From an uncultured Eubacterium sp. (lineage in GTDB: Bacteria; Bacillota; Clostridia; Lachnospirales; Lachnospiraceae): a stretch of DNA of 38,583 nucleotides. Positions 8,018-16,998 of this stretch are shown here, piece by piece. Both the position numbers and the translations under genes were made by a program. The notes beneath the pieces are model-generated. The model was not told the origin of the DNA. It worked only from the letters and a program-made list of their open reading frames with translations, and searched no databases. Position 1 is the stretch's first letter. Each line of letters starts with the position of its first letter. Where the stretch lies: assembly GCA_910586445.1 (NCBI GenBank), contig CAJUHV010000037.1, positions 1 through 38,583 of the forward strand. The letters are read 5' to 3'.

Positions 8018-8584
8018 ATGAAGACGCCATTTCGGGAAATTCTAGAGGACACGCCGATTATTGCAGCAGTAAAAGATCTGGAGGGATTGGAACAGTGCCT
8101 TATGTCGGATATTCGGGTTATATTCATATTATTTGGGGATATATGTACGATAGGGAGCATTGTCAAAAAAATTAAGGATGCAGGCAAGCTTGCACTGGTG
8201 CATATGGAGCTGGTCGGGGGCATGAGCGGTAAAGAGGTTGCCGTGGATTTTATCAGACAGAATACAGAAGCAGACGGCATTATTACGACAAAAAGCGGAC
8301 TGATCAAGTATGCAAGGCAGAGCGGGTTTTATACGGTGCACCGCTATTTTGTGATGGATTCAATGGCGCTGTCCAATATAGAAAAGCAGGCAGGCAGCTC
8401 TTTGGCAGATGTGATCGAGATTCTGCCGGGAATTATGCCGGAGGTGATCAGGCAGGTAAACAGTATCAGCAGGGTGCCTGTTATTGCAGGCGGGCTGATC
8501 AAAAGCCGCCAGAATGTAATGACCGCTTTAGACAGCGGGGCAGTGGCTGTCTCAGCTACCAGCCCCAGGGTGTGGTTTTTATAA
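8018..8584 (+). CDS. glpP: Glycerol uptake operon antiterminator GlpP
   Basis: A 188-aa protein of the GlpP (G3P_antiterm) family, an RNA-binding antiterminator related to TIM-barrel proteins and activated by glycerol-3-phosphate. Recognisable segments are HMELVGGMSGKEVAVDFI, DGIITTKSGLIKYARQ, HRYFVMDSMAL, and the barrel-like ending EILPGIMPEVI to VIAGGLIKSRQNV. Length matches the family. It is followed after 32 bp by glpK and preceded by an intrinsic terminator, the arrangement expected for autoregulated antitermination. Confidence 0.93.
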   Translation: MKTPFREILEDTPIIAAVKDLEGLEQCLMSDIRVIFILFGDICTIGSIVKKIKDAGKLALVHMELVGGMSGKEVAVDFIRQNTEADGIITTKSGLIKYARQSGFYTVHRYFVMDSMALSNIEKQAGSSLADVIEILPGIMPEVIRQVNSISRVPVIAGGLIKSRQNVMTALDSGAVAVSATSPRVWFL

Positions 8585-8616
8585 TTGTTAGAACAAGGCA
8601 AAAGGAGGAAGTAAAA

Positions 8617-10113
8617 ATGGCAAAGTATGTAATGGCATTGGATGCGGGGACTACAAGCAACAGGTGTATACTGTTCAACGAAAAAGGCCAGATGTGCAGT
8701 GTAGCACAAAAGGAGTTTACACAGTATTTTCCAAAACCGGGATGGGTGGAGCATAATGCGAATGAAATCTGGTCTACCCAGCTGGGCGTGGCCGTAGAAG
8801 CGATGCAGAATATCGGTGCGACGGCAGAGGATATTGCCGCCATCGGCATTACAAACCAGAGAGAGACGGCAGTTGTATGGGACCGGGAGACAGGAGAGCC
8901 GATACACAATGCGATTGTATGGCAGTGCCGGCGCACATCAGAGTACTGCGATTCGCTGAAAGAAAAAGGGCTTACGGATATGTTCCGCGAAAAAACGGGG
9001 CTTGTGATCGATGCATATTTTTCTGCGACAAAGATCAAGTGGATTTTAGAACATGTGGAAGGAGCGAGGGAAAAGGCGCAGGCGGGAAAGCTGCTGTTTG
9101 GCACAGTGGAGACTTGGCTGATCTGGAAGATGACAAAAGGGGCAGTCCATGTTACGGATTATTCAAATGCCTCAAGGACAATGCTTTTTAACATTAACGA
9201 CCTTGCCTGGGATGCGGATATTTTAAAGGAGCTGGATATCCCGGAGTGCATGCTGCCGCAGCCGATGCCGTCCAGCTGCATTTATGGGGAGGCAGATCCT
9301 TCCTTTTTTGGTGCTGCGATACCGATTGCAGGTGCCGCGGGCGATCAGCAGGCCGCGCTTTTTGGACAGACTTGTTTTACGGCAGGAGAAGCGAAAAATA
9401 CATACGGCACAGGCTGCTTTCTTTTGATGAATACAGGAGAAAAGCCGGTATTTTCCAACAACGGGCTGGTGACTACGATTGCGTGGGGGCTTGACGGCAG
9501 AGTGACCTATGCACTGGAGGGATCGATCTTTGTAGCAGGGGCAGCGGTACAGTGGCTGCGTGATGAGATGCGCCTTGTAGATACGTCGTCGGATACGGAA
9601 TATATGGCCTCAAAGGTGGCGGATACAAACGGCTGCTATGTCGTTCCTGCATTTACCGGCCTTGGCGCTCCATACTGGGATCAGTATGCGAGAGGAACGA
9701 TTGTAGGCATTACACGCGGCGTAAACAAATACCATATTATCCGTGCTGCGCTGGAATCCATCGGATATCAGGTAAACGATGTAATCAAAGCGATGCTGGC
9801 TGACTCAGGCATTGCATTAAGCGCGATGAAAGTAGACGGAGGCGCTAGTGCCAATGACCTGCTGATGCAGTTTCAGGCAGATCTTATTAATGCACCGGTG
9901 CACAGGCCGGTCTGCGTAGAGACGACTGCCATGGGTGCCGCTTATCTGGCAGGGCTTGCAGTCGGATACTGGGAGAGCAAGGAAGAGGTTATTAAAAACT
10001 GGCAGATTGACCGGGTATTTAAGCCGGATATGGATGAGGAGAAAAGGCAGGCCAGTCTGGCAGGCTGGCAGAAGGCCGTAAAATGTGCTTATGGCTGGGC
10101 GAAGGAAGATTAA
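8617..10113 (+). CDS. glpK: Glycerol kinase
   Basis: Phosphorylates glycerol to glycerol-3-phosphate. At 498 aa it is the usual length. The N-terminal phosphate-binding motif LDAGTTSNRCILF, the substrate region NQRETAVVWDRETG and the second-domain motifs AGAAGDQQAALFGQ and NTYGTGCF are present. The frame is open 45 nt upstream, but AAGGAGG (8602-8608) marks ATG 8617. The HPr-phosphorylated His of low-GC coccal enzymes (in SYHFYG) appears to be Ser229 here (DPSFFG), an alignment made from memory. That predicts no PTS activation. No glpF facilitator gene is adjacent. Confidence 0.97.
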   Translation: MAKYVMALDAGTTSNRCILFNEKGQMCSVAQKEFTQYFPKPGWVEHNANEIWSTQLGVAVEAMQNIGATAEDIAAIGITNQRETAVVWDRETGEPIHNAIVWQCRRTSEYCDSLKEKGLTDMFREKTGLVIDAYFSATKIKWILEHVEGAREKAQAGKLLFGTVETWLIWKMTKGAVHVTDYSNASRTMLFNINDLAWDADILKELDIPECMLPQPMPSSCIYGEADPSFFGAAIPIAGAAGDQQAALFGQTCFTAGEAKNTYGTGCFLLMNTGEKPVFSNNGLVTTIAWGLDGRVTYALEGSIFVAGAAVQWLRDEMRLVDTSSDTEYMASKVADTNGCYVVPAFTGLGAPYWDQYARGTIVGITRGVNKYHIIRAALESIGYQVNDVIKAMLADSGIALSAMKVDGGASANDLLMQFQADLINAPVHRPVCVETTAMGAAYLAGLAVGYWESKEEVIKNWQIDRVFKPDMDEEKRQASLAGWQKAVKCAYGWAKED

Positions 10114-10174
10114 GACATGAAATATAGCTGCTGTGATTACGACGAGCGCGGCAGAAAATTAAAATATAAATTGT

Positions 10175-10294
10175 TAGAGCATGTTTTGAAAATTATTCCT
10201 GCGATCCGACGTTTAGTACAGAAATTAAAATAAGAGCAGCAGAACAAATGAAAAGCGGAGCATTGATGCAGGAATTAAGATAAGAGCAGCGGAA
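10175..10294. repeat. Degenerate repeat copy plus a 24-bp direct repeat
   Basis: In the 227-bp gap between glpK and the next gene, TAGAGCATGTTTTGAAAATT (10175-10194), then ATTCCTGCGATC, resembles a decayed end of the palindromic element. Downstream, GAAATTAAAATAAGAGCAGC at 10221 recurs as GGAATTAAGATAAGAGCAGC at 10271, exactly 50 bp later. Neither has an evident function. Confidence 0.5.
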
Positions 10295-10340
10295 AATTGA
10301 AATATGAAATTATATGGTATTAAGAATAGGAGAAGATCGT

Positions 10341-11777
10341 ATGTATGATATATGTATCATAGGCGCAGGCGTATCAGGGTGTGCAGCTGCAAGAGAGCTG
10401 TCCAGATATGAGGGAAAGATCTGCGTCATTGACAAGTGCGAGGATGTGGGATGCGGCACTACCAAAGCAAACAGTGCAATCGTTCATGCAGGATTTGATG
10501 CGCCGTCAGGTTCACTGATGGCAAAACTAAATGTGCAGGGAAATGAGATGATGGACGAGCTGTCAAAGGAGCTGGATTTTCCATTTCACAGAAACGGTTC
10601 TTTGGTAGTATGCCTGAATGAAGCAGATCTGCCAGGGATCGAAGAGCTTTATAAAAGAGGGGTAAAAAACGGGGTAAAGGGACTGCGCATTCTGTCAAAA
10701 GAAGAAGCGGTAAAGATGGAGCCGAATCTGTCCGATAATGTCGCAGGCGCTCTTTATGCACCGACCGGAGGCATTGTATGCCCGTTTCATCTGACAATTG
10801 CGCTGGCAGAAAATGCCTGCACAAACGGGGTAGAGTTTAAATTGAATACAGCGGTCAGTGATATTCAAAAAAACGACGGCTATTATACAATTAAAACAGA
10901 TAAAGGAGATTTCAAAAGCTGCTGTGTGGTCAATGCGGCAGGCGTATATGCAGACCGGCTGCACAATATGGTCAGCAGCCATAAAATAAACATCACGGCC
11001 AGAAAAGGCGAATACTGCCTGCTGGACCGCAGCGCAGGCACACATGTATCCCATACTATTTTTATGCTGCCTACGAAAATGGGAAAAGGCGTACTCGTAT
11101 CGCCGACAGTGCACGGCAACCTGATTATCGGGCCGACTGCTGCGGATATAGAAGATAAAGAAGGTACAAATACAACGCGCGAAGGACTGGACGAGCTGGC
11201 GGCAAAGGCGGGGATGACAGTCAAAAATCTGCCGCTGCGCCAGGTCATTACATCATTTGCAGGACTGCGTGCACATGAAGATGGATATGAATTTATTATC
11301 GGAGAGGTGCCGGATGCGCCGCAGTTTATCGATGTGGCGGGCATTGAGTCGCCGGGACTGTCCAGTGCGCCTGCAATCGGCGTAATGGTTGCAGACCTGC
11401 TGCGGGATAAAATGGGATTAAAGCAGAAAGCAGATTTTACGGCAGCCCGGACGGGCATATTAAATCCTGCCAGGCTCAGCATAGATGAACGCAATGAGCT
11501 GATCAAAAAGAACCCTGCATACGGCACGGTCATCTGCCGCTGTGAATCCGTGACAGAAGGCGAGATTATCGATGCGATTCACAGGCCTCTCGGCGCAAGG
11601 TCGCTGGACGGCATAAAAAGGCGTACAAGAGCTGGGATGGGACGATGCCAGTCGGGCTTCTGCAGCCCTAGGACGATGGAAATATTAGAGCGGGAGCTTA
11701 ATATGGACATGGAAGAGATTACAAAGTCCGGCGGGAATTCCGCGATTGTCACCGGCCGCACGAAAGAAGACAATTAG
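10341..11777 (+). CDS. FAD-dependent glycerol-3-phosphate dehydrogenase-like protein with BFD [2Fe-2S] domain
   Basis: A 478-aa DAO-fold flavoprotein. The FAD-binding motif IIGAGVSGCAAARELS lies at residues 5-20 and a GlpA/LhgO-like catalytic region follows. The C-terminus has a BFD-type iron-sulfur domain (CRCESVTEGEI and, later, CQSGFC). Anaerobic GlpA has the same domain order. In the glp operon it most likely oxidises glycerol-3-phosphate to dihydroxyacetone phosphate with the next two proteins. The frame opens 27 nt earlier, but ATG 10341 gives the family N-terminus. A 12-bp gap separates it from the next gene. Confidence 0.88.
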   Translation: MYDICIIGAGVSGCAAARELSRYEGKICVIDKCEDVGCGTTKANSAIVHAGFDAPSGSLMAKLNVQGNEMMDELSKELDFPFHRNGSLVVCLNEADLPGIEELYKRGVKNGVKGLRILSKEEAVKMEPNLSDNVAGALYAPTGGIVCPFHLTIALAENACTNGVEFKLNTAVSDIQKNDGYYTIKTDKGDFKSCCVVNAAGVYADRLHNMVSSHKINITARKGEYCLLDRSAGTHVSHTIFMLPTKMGKGVLVSPTVHGNLIIGPTAADIEDKEGTNTTREGLDELAAKAGMTVKNLPLRQVITSFAGLRAHEDGYEFIIGEVPDAPQFIDVAGIESPGLSSAPAIGVMVADLLRDKMGLKQKADFTAARTGILNPARLSIDERNELIKKNPAYGTVICRCESVTEGEIIDAIHRPLGARSLDGIKRRTRAGMGRCQSGFCSPRTMEILERELNMDMEEITKSGGNSAIVTGRTKEDN

Positions 11778-11789
11778 GAGGTATAGTCC

Positions 11790-13052
11790 ATGAAATCATA
11801 TGATATTGTAATTATCGGCGGAGGCCCTGCAGGGCTTGCTGCAGCCGCATCTGCCAAAAAAGCCGGCATAGAACGCATATTGATACTTGAGCGCGATAAG
11901 GAGCTGGGCGGCATTTTAAATCAGTGCATACACAACGGATTTGGACTGCATACCTTTAAAGAAGAGCTGACAGGGCCGGAATATGCAGGGCGTTTTATAG
12001 AAATGGTAAAGGAGCTGGGCATAGAATACGAATTAAATACAATGGTTATGGATCTAAGCCCGCAGAAGGTAGTTACTGCCATGAACCGTACAGACGGCAT
12101 GTTCCAGATACAGGCAGGAGCAGTCATTCTGGCAATGGGATGCAGGGAACGGGCCAGAGGTGCGTTAAATATTCCCGGATACCGCCCGGCAGGCATATTT
12201 TCAGCCGGCACTGCGCAGCGGCTTGTCAATATGGAAGGATATCTGCCGGGAAAGGAGGTCGTGATCTTAGGCTCAGGAGACATCGGGCTGATTATGGCAA
12301 GGCGCATGACGCTGGAAGGGGCAAAAGTAAAGGTCGTAGCCGAGCTGATGCCGTATTCCGGCGGGCTGAAAAGAAACATTGTGCAGTGTCTGGATGATTA
12401 CGGCATACCTTTAAAGCTGAGCCATACCGTCGTAGATATCCGCGGAAAGGAGCGTCTGGAGGGAATCACACTGGCACAGGTAGATGAAAAAGGAAAGCCG
12501 ATTGCAGGCACGGAAGAATATTATGCGTGCGACACGCTGCTTTTGTCTGTCGGCCTGATCCCGGAAAATGAGCTGTCACGGGGCATGGGAGTAGAGATTG
12601 ACCGCGTGACCGCAGGGCCGGTTGTAAATGAAAGCCTGGAAACAAACATACCGGGTGTATTTGCCTGCGGCAATGTGCTGCATGTACATGATCTGGTTGA
12701 TTATGTATCGGAAGAGGCAGGCAGGGCAGGTGCAAATGCAGCCAGATTTGTAAAAGGCGGACTGCCTGAGGGCGGCAGGGATATTGCGGTGGCTGCGACA
12801 GACGGAGCACGCTATAGCGTGCCAAGCCATATCAATGTCTCCAGAATGGAAGATCTTTTAACCGTGCGGTTTCGTGTAGGTGCTGTCTTTAAAGATTCTT
12901 ATATCAGTGTCTATTACAATGATGAGAGGGTCATGCACCGGAAAAAACAGGTCATGGCTCCGGGAGAAATGGAGCAGGTAGTATTGTCAAAGCAGAAGCT
13001 AGAGGCATACCCTGATCTGGAACGTATTACTGTAAAAATAGAAAAGGAGTGA
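11790..13052 (+). CDS. FAD/NAD-dependent oxidoreductase (glp operon)
   Basis: A 420-aa pyridine-nucleotide-disulfide-type oxidoreductase. It has two dinucleotide-binding motifs: IIGGGPAGLAAAASAKKAG near the N-terminus and VILGSGDIGLIMARRM in the middle. A C-terminal FAD motif FACGNVLHVHDLVD is also present. It lies between the GlpA-like protein and the DUF1667 protein. This trio recurs beside glpK in Clostridia and Thermotoga and probably passes electrons from glycerol-3-phosphate to NAD or a carrier. Individual reaction not proven. The ribosome site is AGGAGG (11776-11781). Confidence 0.87.
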   Translation: MKSYDIVIIGGGPAGLAAAASAKKAGIERILILERDKELGGILNQCIHNGFGLHTFKEELTGPEYAGRFIEMVKELGIEYELNTMVMDLSPQKVVTAMNRTDGMFQIQAGAVILAMGCRERARGALNIPGYRPAGIFSAGTAQRLVNMEGYLPGKEVVILGSGDIGLIMARRMTLEGAKVKVVAELMPYSGGLKRNIVQCLDDYGIPLKLSHTVVDIRGKERLEGITLAQVDEKGKPIAGTEEYYACDTLLLSVGLIPENELSRGMGVEIDRVTAGPVVNESLETNIPGVFACGNVLHVHDLVDYVSEEAGRAGANAARFVKGGLPEGGRDIAVAATDGARYSVPSHINVSRMEDLLTVRFRVGAVFKDSYISVYYNDERVMHRKKQVMAPGEMEQVVLSKQKLEAYPDLERITVKIEKE

Positions 13053-13058
13053 CACGGC

Positions 13059-13433
13059 ATGGAACTTATCGAAAAAAGAGAACTGATCTGTATCGGCTGT
13101 CCGATGGGCTGCCTGCTTACGGTTACTTTAAATCAGGGAAAGGTGGAAAAAGTCGCAGGCAACACATGCTCCAAAGGCGAGGCATATGCCAAAAAAGAAG
13201 TCACCAATCCTACCCGCATTGTTACTTCTACCGTAAGGGTAGAAGGCGGGGACAGGCAGTTTGTTTCTGTAAAGACGAAGGAAGATATTCCAAAAGATAA
13301 AATATATGCCTGCATGAAAGCAATAAACGGCATACGGGCAAAAGCACCGATAAAGATCGGAGATGTGCTGTTGGAAAATGCAGCAGGGACGGGTGTCTCG
13401 GTTGTAGCTACGAAAGGGGCTGCAGCTGAATAG
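13059..13433 (+). CDS. DUF1667 cysteine-cluster protein
   Basis: A 124-aa protein beginning with a cysteine cluster (CIGCPMGC at about 11-18, then NTCSKG), which suggests an iron-sulfur or metal site. This is the DUF1667 family, almost always encoded next to the GlpA-like and FAD oxidoreductase genes, as here. It is likely a third subunit or electron carrier of the glycerol-3-phosphate dehydrogenase complex. It starts 7 bp after the preceding stop and is probably the operon's last gene. Confidence 0.88.
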   Translation: MELIEKRELICIGCPMGCLLTVTLNQGKVEKVAGNTCSKGEAYAKKEVTNPTRIVTSTVRVEGGDRQFVSVKTKEDIPKDKIYACMKAINGIRAKAPIKIGDVLLENAAGTGVSVVATKGAAAE

Positions 13434-13586
13434 AATTAAATTATTCTTCTCATTAGTATCTTTTCATGTTATGATAATATCACCTATTGTCAGTAAAACC
13501 ATAATAGCTTTTGCTAAATTACAAATAAAATGAAAATATTTATATAAAGTGACTTATATAAATCGAAACAGAAGGGGGAACCTAAG

Positions 13587-14252
13587 ATGAATACGTATCA
13601 GGTGATTGATGAAAAGAACTGGGAAAGGGCTGTGCACTGCATGGTCTTTAGGGAAAATGTGGAGCCTGCGTTTTGTGTGACATTCGAGGTGGATGTTTCC
13701 AATTTTCATCAAAAAGTAAAGATGCAGAATCTTTCCTTTACGCTTGCGATGGTATATGCAGTATGCAGCTGTGCGGATAAAATAGAAGCATTCCGGTATC
13801 GTTTTTTAGATGGGAAAGTAGTGCTGTTTGATCATATAGATACCGCATTTACCTATTTAAATCAGGATACAGGATTATTTAAAGTCGTTCATGTGCCGCT
13901 TCAAGGCGATATTAAGGAGTATGTAAAGACAGCAGGGAACACAGCCAGAGAACAGAAGGAATATTTTACAGGGCCGCTTGGAAATGATGTATTCCAGTGT
14001 TCGCCGATGCCATGGGTAGCTTATACGCATATCTCGCATACGAATTCCGGTAAAAAGGATCAGGCAGCGCCTTTGTTTGACTGGGGGAAATTTTATAAAA
14101 AAAATGGCAGAATGGTAATGCCGGTATCCGTTCAGGCGCACCATTCCTTTGTGGACGGACTGCATATCGGGCAGTTTGCAGATCTGCTTCAAAAGTATCT
14201 GGATGAATATGAAAGCGGATTATCTAAAAGCGGTTATTATGACATTGTGTAA
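13587..14252 (+). CDS. Chloramphenicol acetyltransferase-family protein
   Basis: A 221-aa protein of the CAT family, a trimeric acetyl-CoA-dependent O-acetyltransferase. The catalytic-His motif is kept (HHSFVDG near residue 190, cf. HHAVCDG). The strand PMPWVAYTHI, the FDWGKFYKKNGR loop and the MPVSVQAHH block also fit. Chromosomal CAT-like proteins of gut Clostridia are diverse, and many are not shown to act on chloramphenicol, so resistance should not be assumed. It is monocistronic, with a GGGGGAA ribosome site before the ATG and its own terminator after it. Confidence 0.85.
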   Translation: MNTYQVIDEKNWERAVHCMVFRENVEPAFCVTFEVDVSNFHQKVKMQNLSFTLAMVYAVCSCADKIEAFRYRFLDGKVVLFDHIDTAFTYLNQDTGLFKVVHVPLQGDIKEYVKTAGNTAREQKEYFTGPLGNDVFQCSPMPWVAYTHISHTNSGKKDQAAPLFDWGKFYKKNGRMVMPVSVQAHHSFVDGLHIGQFADLLQKYLDEYESGLSKSGYYDIV

Positions 14253-14296
14253 AATGTGGCTAAATCTGTTTATAAAATCTTAAATATATTTATAAT

Positions 14297-14330
14297 AAAG
14301 GCGTGCGGTTTTAGCATGCTTTTATTTTTT
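14297..14330 (+). terminator. Terminator of the CAT-family gene
   Basis: Stem AAAGGCGTGC / GCATGCTTTT (two G-U pairs) with a 7-nt loop and an A-T6 tail, 45 bp after the stop codon. The 366-bp gap before pyk holds this terminator, then the pyk promoter, then a leader of about 190 nt with nothing else I recognise. Confidence 0.85.
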
Positions 14331-14393
14331 GGAGAAGAGGGAGGGGGAGCATTTATACAAAGATTTTGGTTTCAGAGTCATTTCGAATTAGGA

Positions 14394-14423
14394 TTGCAGC
14401 CGTATCATAGATTGTGCTATAAT
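14394..14423 (+). promoter_or_regulatory. Sigma-A promoter of pyk
   Basis: TTGCAG at 14394-14399, an 18-bp spacer, and TATAAT at 14418-14423. It lies 195 bp upstream of the pyk start, giving a long leader. Confidence 0.7.
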
Positions 14424-14618
14424 GTTTTAGAATAAACCGCGCAGAAAACAGGAAACAATGTACAAAAGGCAGTGTCTAGGACAAAGGCATATTGGATGAA
14501 TGACAAAGACAGGGTAATGGATCTTTGCATAGACAGTGAACTTTCAAATTGTGGATATATATACTGTGTGGAAAGCTTATTATATTAAAATTAAATATAT
14601 TTTCAAGGAGGAAGAAAA

Positions 14619-16061
14619 ATGATCAAGACAAAGATCATCTGTACGCTGGGTCCGGCTACAGATCAGCCAGATGTATTGGAACAGCTGGTGCAGGAGGGAA
14701 TGAGCGTTGCACGTTTTAACTTTTCCCATGGAAATTATGAGGAGCATGAAGCGCGCCTGAATGCTTTGAGGGAGGCACGCACAAAATACCAGAAGCCGGT
14801 TGCAGCGCTGCTGGATACAAAAGGGCCGGAAATCAGGGTGAAGACTTTTGCAGAAGGACGCGTGGAGCTGCAGCCTGACCAGCTGTTCCGCCTCTGCTCA
14901 GAAGATGTAGAAGGAAATCAAGAGCAGGTATCCATTACATGCAGGGATTTATATAAAGATGTTGCAGTCGGGCAGAGGATCTTGTTAGATGACGGCCTGA
15001 TTGAGATGAATGTAGAAGTGATTGACGGCAGGGATCTGGTATGCCGGACTGTAAATGGAGGAGTTGTATCCAACAATAAGGGTGTCAATGTGCCGGATGT
15101 ACATTTGTCCCTGCCATATATCAGTGATAAAGACAGGCAGGATATTTTGTTCGGCATTGAAAAGGATTATGACTTTATTGCCGCTTCTTTTGTAAGATGT
15201 GCAGATGATGTAAAGCAGATCCGCCAGATTTTAAATGAAAACGGCGGAAGTAAGATCGAAATTATATCCAAAATAGAAAACCGCGAAGGCGTGGACAATA
15301 TTGATGAGATTATTGATGCTTCTGAAGGCATTATGATTGCCCGCGGCGATATGGGCGTGGAAATTCCGAGTGAGGAAGTGCCGGTCATCCAGAAAATGAT
15401 TATTAAAAAAGTATACGAGGCCGGAAAAAAAGTAATCACTGCTACCCAGATGCTGGATTCGATGATGAAAAATCCAAGGCCGACCAGAGCGGAGACGACA
15501 GACGTAGCTAATGCAATCTATGACGGCACAAGTGCCATTATGTTATCCGGCGAGACAGCAGCCGGGCGTTATCCGGTGGAATCGCTGCAGACAATGGTGC
15601 GTATTGCTGAGCGTACGGAGGAAGATATCGATTACCGCAAGCGCTTCTTTGGATATGATCATAGGGCAAGCTCCAATATTACGGACGCGATCTGTCATGC
15701 GACCTGTACGACAGCACATGACCTGAATGCCAGCGGAATCCTTACGGTGACAAAATCAGGCACATCGGCCCGCATGATTTCCCGTTACCGTCCGAACTGC
15801 CAGATTATCGGCTGTACGACAGATGAAAAGGTAGGCAGGCAGCTGAATCTGTCATGGGGTGTGCGCCCTCTGCTGATCATGGAGGAGTCGGATGTTATTG
15901 AATTGTTTAATCATGCTGTAAATAATGCCAGAGATTATGGATTTTTAAATCCAGGAGAGCTGGTAGTCATTACTTCGGGAATACCGCTCGGCATTGCCGG
16001 TACTACAAATATGATTAAAGTACAGACTGTAGAAAAGCCTAGAAAAGCAGCAACATGGTAA
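14619..16061 (+). CDS. pyk: Pyruvate kinase
   Basis: Converts phosphoenolpyruvate and ADP to pyruvate and ATP. At 480 aa it carries the A, B and C domains but lacks the extra C-terminal PEP-utiliser-like domain of Bacillus enzymes. It shows the family start KTKIICTLGPAT, the substrate loop VARFNFSHGNYEEH, the Mg/PEP site DFIAASFVRCADD, the lysine/glutamate motif ISKIENREGVDN, and MIARGDMGVEIP. Its start has AAGGAGGA at the right distance. It is followed by dpaA after 64 bp. Confidence 0.97.
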   Translation: MIKTKIICTLGPATDQPDVLEQLVQEGMSVARFNFSHGNYEEHEARLNALREARTKYQKPVAALLDTKGPEIRVKTFAEGRVELQPDQLFRLCSEDVEGNQEQVSITCRDLYKDVAVGQRILLDDGLIEMNVEVIDGRDLVCRTVNGGVVSNNKGVNVPDVHLSLPYISDKDRQDILFGIEKDYDFIAASFVRCADDVKQIRQILNENGGSKIEIISKIENREGVDNIDEIIDASEGIMIARGDMGVEIPSEEVPVIQKMIIKKVYEAGKKVITATQMLDSMMKNPRPTRAETTDVANAIYDGTSAIMLSGETAAGRYPVESLQTMVRIAERTEEDIDYRKRFFGYDHRASSNITDAICHATCTTAHDLNASGILTVTKSGTSARMISRYRPNCQIIGCTTDEKVGRQLNLSWGVRPLLIMEESDVIELFNHAVNNARDYGFLNPGELVVITSGIPLGIAGTTNMIKVQTVEKPRKAATW

Positions 16062-16080
16062 AACAAATATAGGACGAGGA

Positions 16081-16107
16081 ACCGTCTCATATAATCTGCA
16101 TAATATA
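16081..16107 (+). promoter_or_regulatory. Possible sigma-K-type promoter of dpaAB
   Basis: CATAATATA at 16099-16107 fits the sigma-K -10 consensus CATAnnnTA, with an AC at 16081-16082, 16 bp upstream. In B. subtilis the orthologous spoVF operon is sigma-K dependent. Against it, transcription would begin inside the GGAGG ribosome site at 16112-16116, so a start from the nearby CATATAATC (16088) is an alternative. Confidence 0.3.
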
Positions 16108-16125
16108 AAGTGGAGGTGCAGTTAT

Positions 16126-16998
16126 ATGGGACGTTTTCTTATTTTAGGAAAAGAAGAACGCCAGAAGTATTTGTTCCAGATGCTCTGCGGCATGGGCCAG
16201 ACTGTTACGTACTGCGATTCATGGCTGGACGGAGGGTATGATGCTGTTATGCTGCCGGTGGCAAAGACTGCGGATTATCTGGAACGGATTACGGATAGAC
16301 TGCAGGCGGGGGAATACGTATTCGGATGTAATTTTCCGCCTGAGATTGTAGAGAACAAACGCAGGCAGGGCATATTTTTTGTCGATTATATGAAAGAAGA
16401 TGGAGCTGCTTATACAAATGCGGCAGCGACTGCGGAGGGGGCAATCGCCGAAGCAATCCAATCTGGCAAAGAGGTGCTGTTTGGCAAAGAAATGCTGGTC
16501 ATAGGGTACGGCAGGTGCGGACAGATCTTGGCTCAGCGTCTGCGGGCATTAGGCGGAAAAGTTACCATATACGAAAAAGACCGGGAAAAACTAGCAGCAG
16601 CGGCAGCTTATGGATTTGAGACGGCACAAGCACAAGAGCCGGCAGAGGAAGAAGACGGAGCAGTGACAATTTCGCACTGCTCGCTGGACAGCGCAGGGAC
16701 GGCAGCAGGGACCGGGCTGACAGCGCGGTTCTGGGGCAGCTTTTCTTATATTTTCAATACGGCTCCAAGTGTGGTGCTTGGGGCAGAACGGCTTTCTTAT
16801 ATCCGCCATGATGCCGTATTGATTGATATTGCTTCGGCTCCAGGCGGCATAGATTATGCATATTGTGCACAAAATGGCATGAATGCAAAGCTCTGCGGCG
16901 GCCTTCCGGCAAAATATTCTCCAAAATCTGCAGCAGAAATATTGTTAAAAGTGATTGAATCAAATTTAAAAGAGGTGATGTCCTATGATGCAGGATAA
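16126..16998 (+). CDS. dpaA: Dipicolinate synthase subunit A
   Basis: DpaA (SpoVFA) makes dipicolinic acid from dihydroxydipicolinate in the mother cell, together with DpaB. The protein is 290 aa with a Rossmann NAD(P)-binding motif (VIGYGRCGQILAQRLRALG) near residue 125. A C-terminal part includes LIDIASAPGGIDY and a GLPAKYSPKSAAEIL ending, typical of the family. It overlaps dpaB by 14 nt. Presence of dpaAB shows that spore formation belongs to this lineage. Confidence 0.95.
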   Translation: MGRFLILGKEERQKYLFQMLCGMGQTVTYCDSWLDGGYDAVMLPVAKTADYLERITDRLQAGEYVFGCNFPPEIVENKRRQGIFFVDYMKEDGAAYTNAAATAEGAIAEAIQSGKEVLFGKEMLVIGYGRCGQILAQRLRALGGKVTIYEKDREKLAAAAAYGFETAQAQEPAEEEDGAVTISHCSLDSAGTAAGTGLTARFWGSFSYIFNTAPSVVLGAERLSYIRHDAVLIDIASAPGGIDYAYCAQNGMNAKLCGGLPAKYSPKSAAEILLKVIESNLKEVMSYDAG

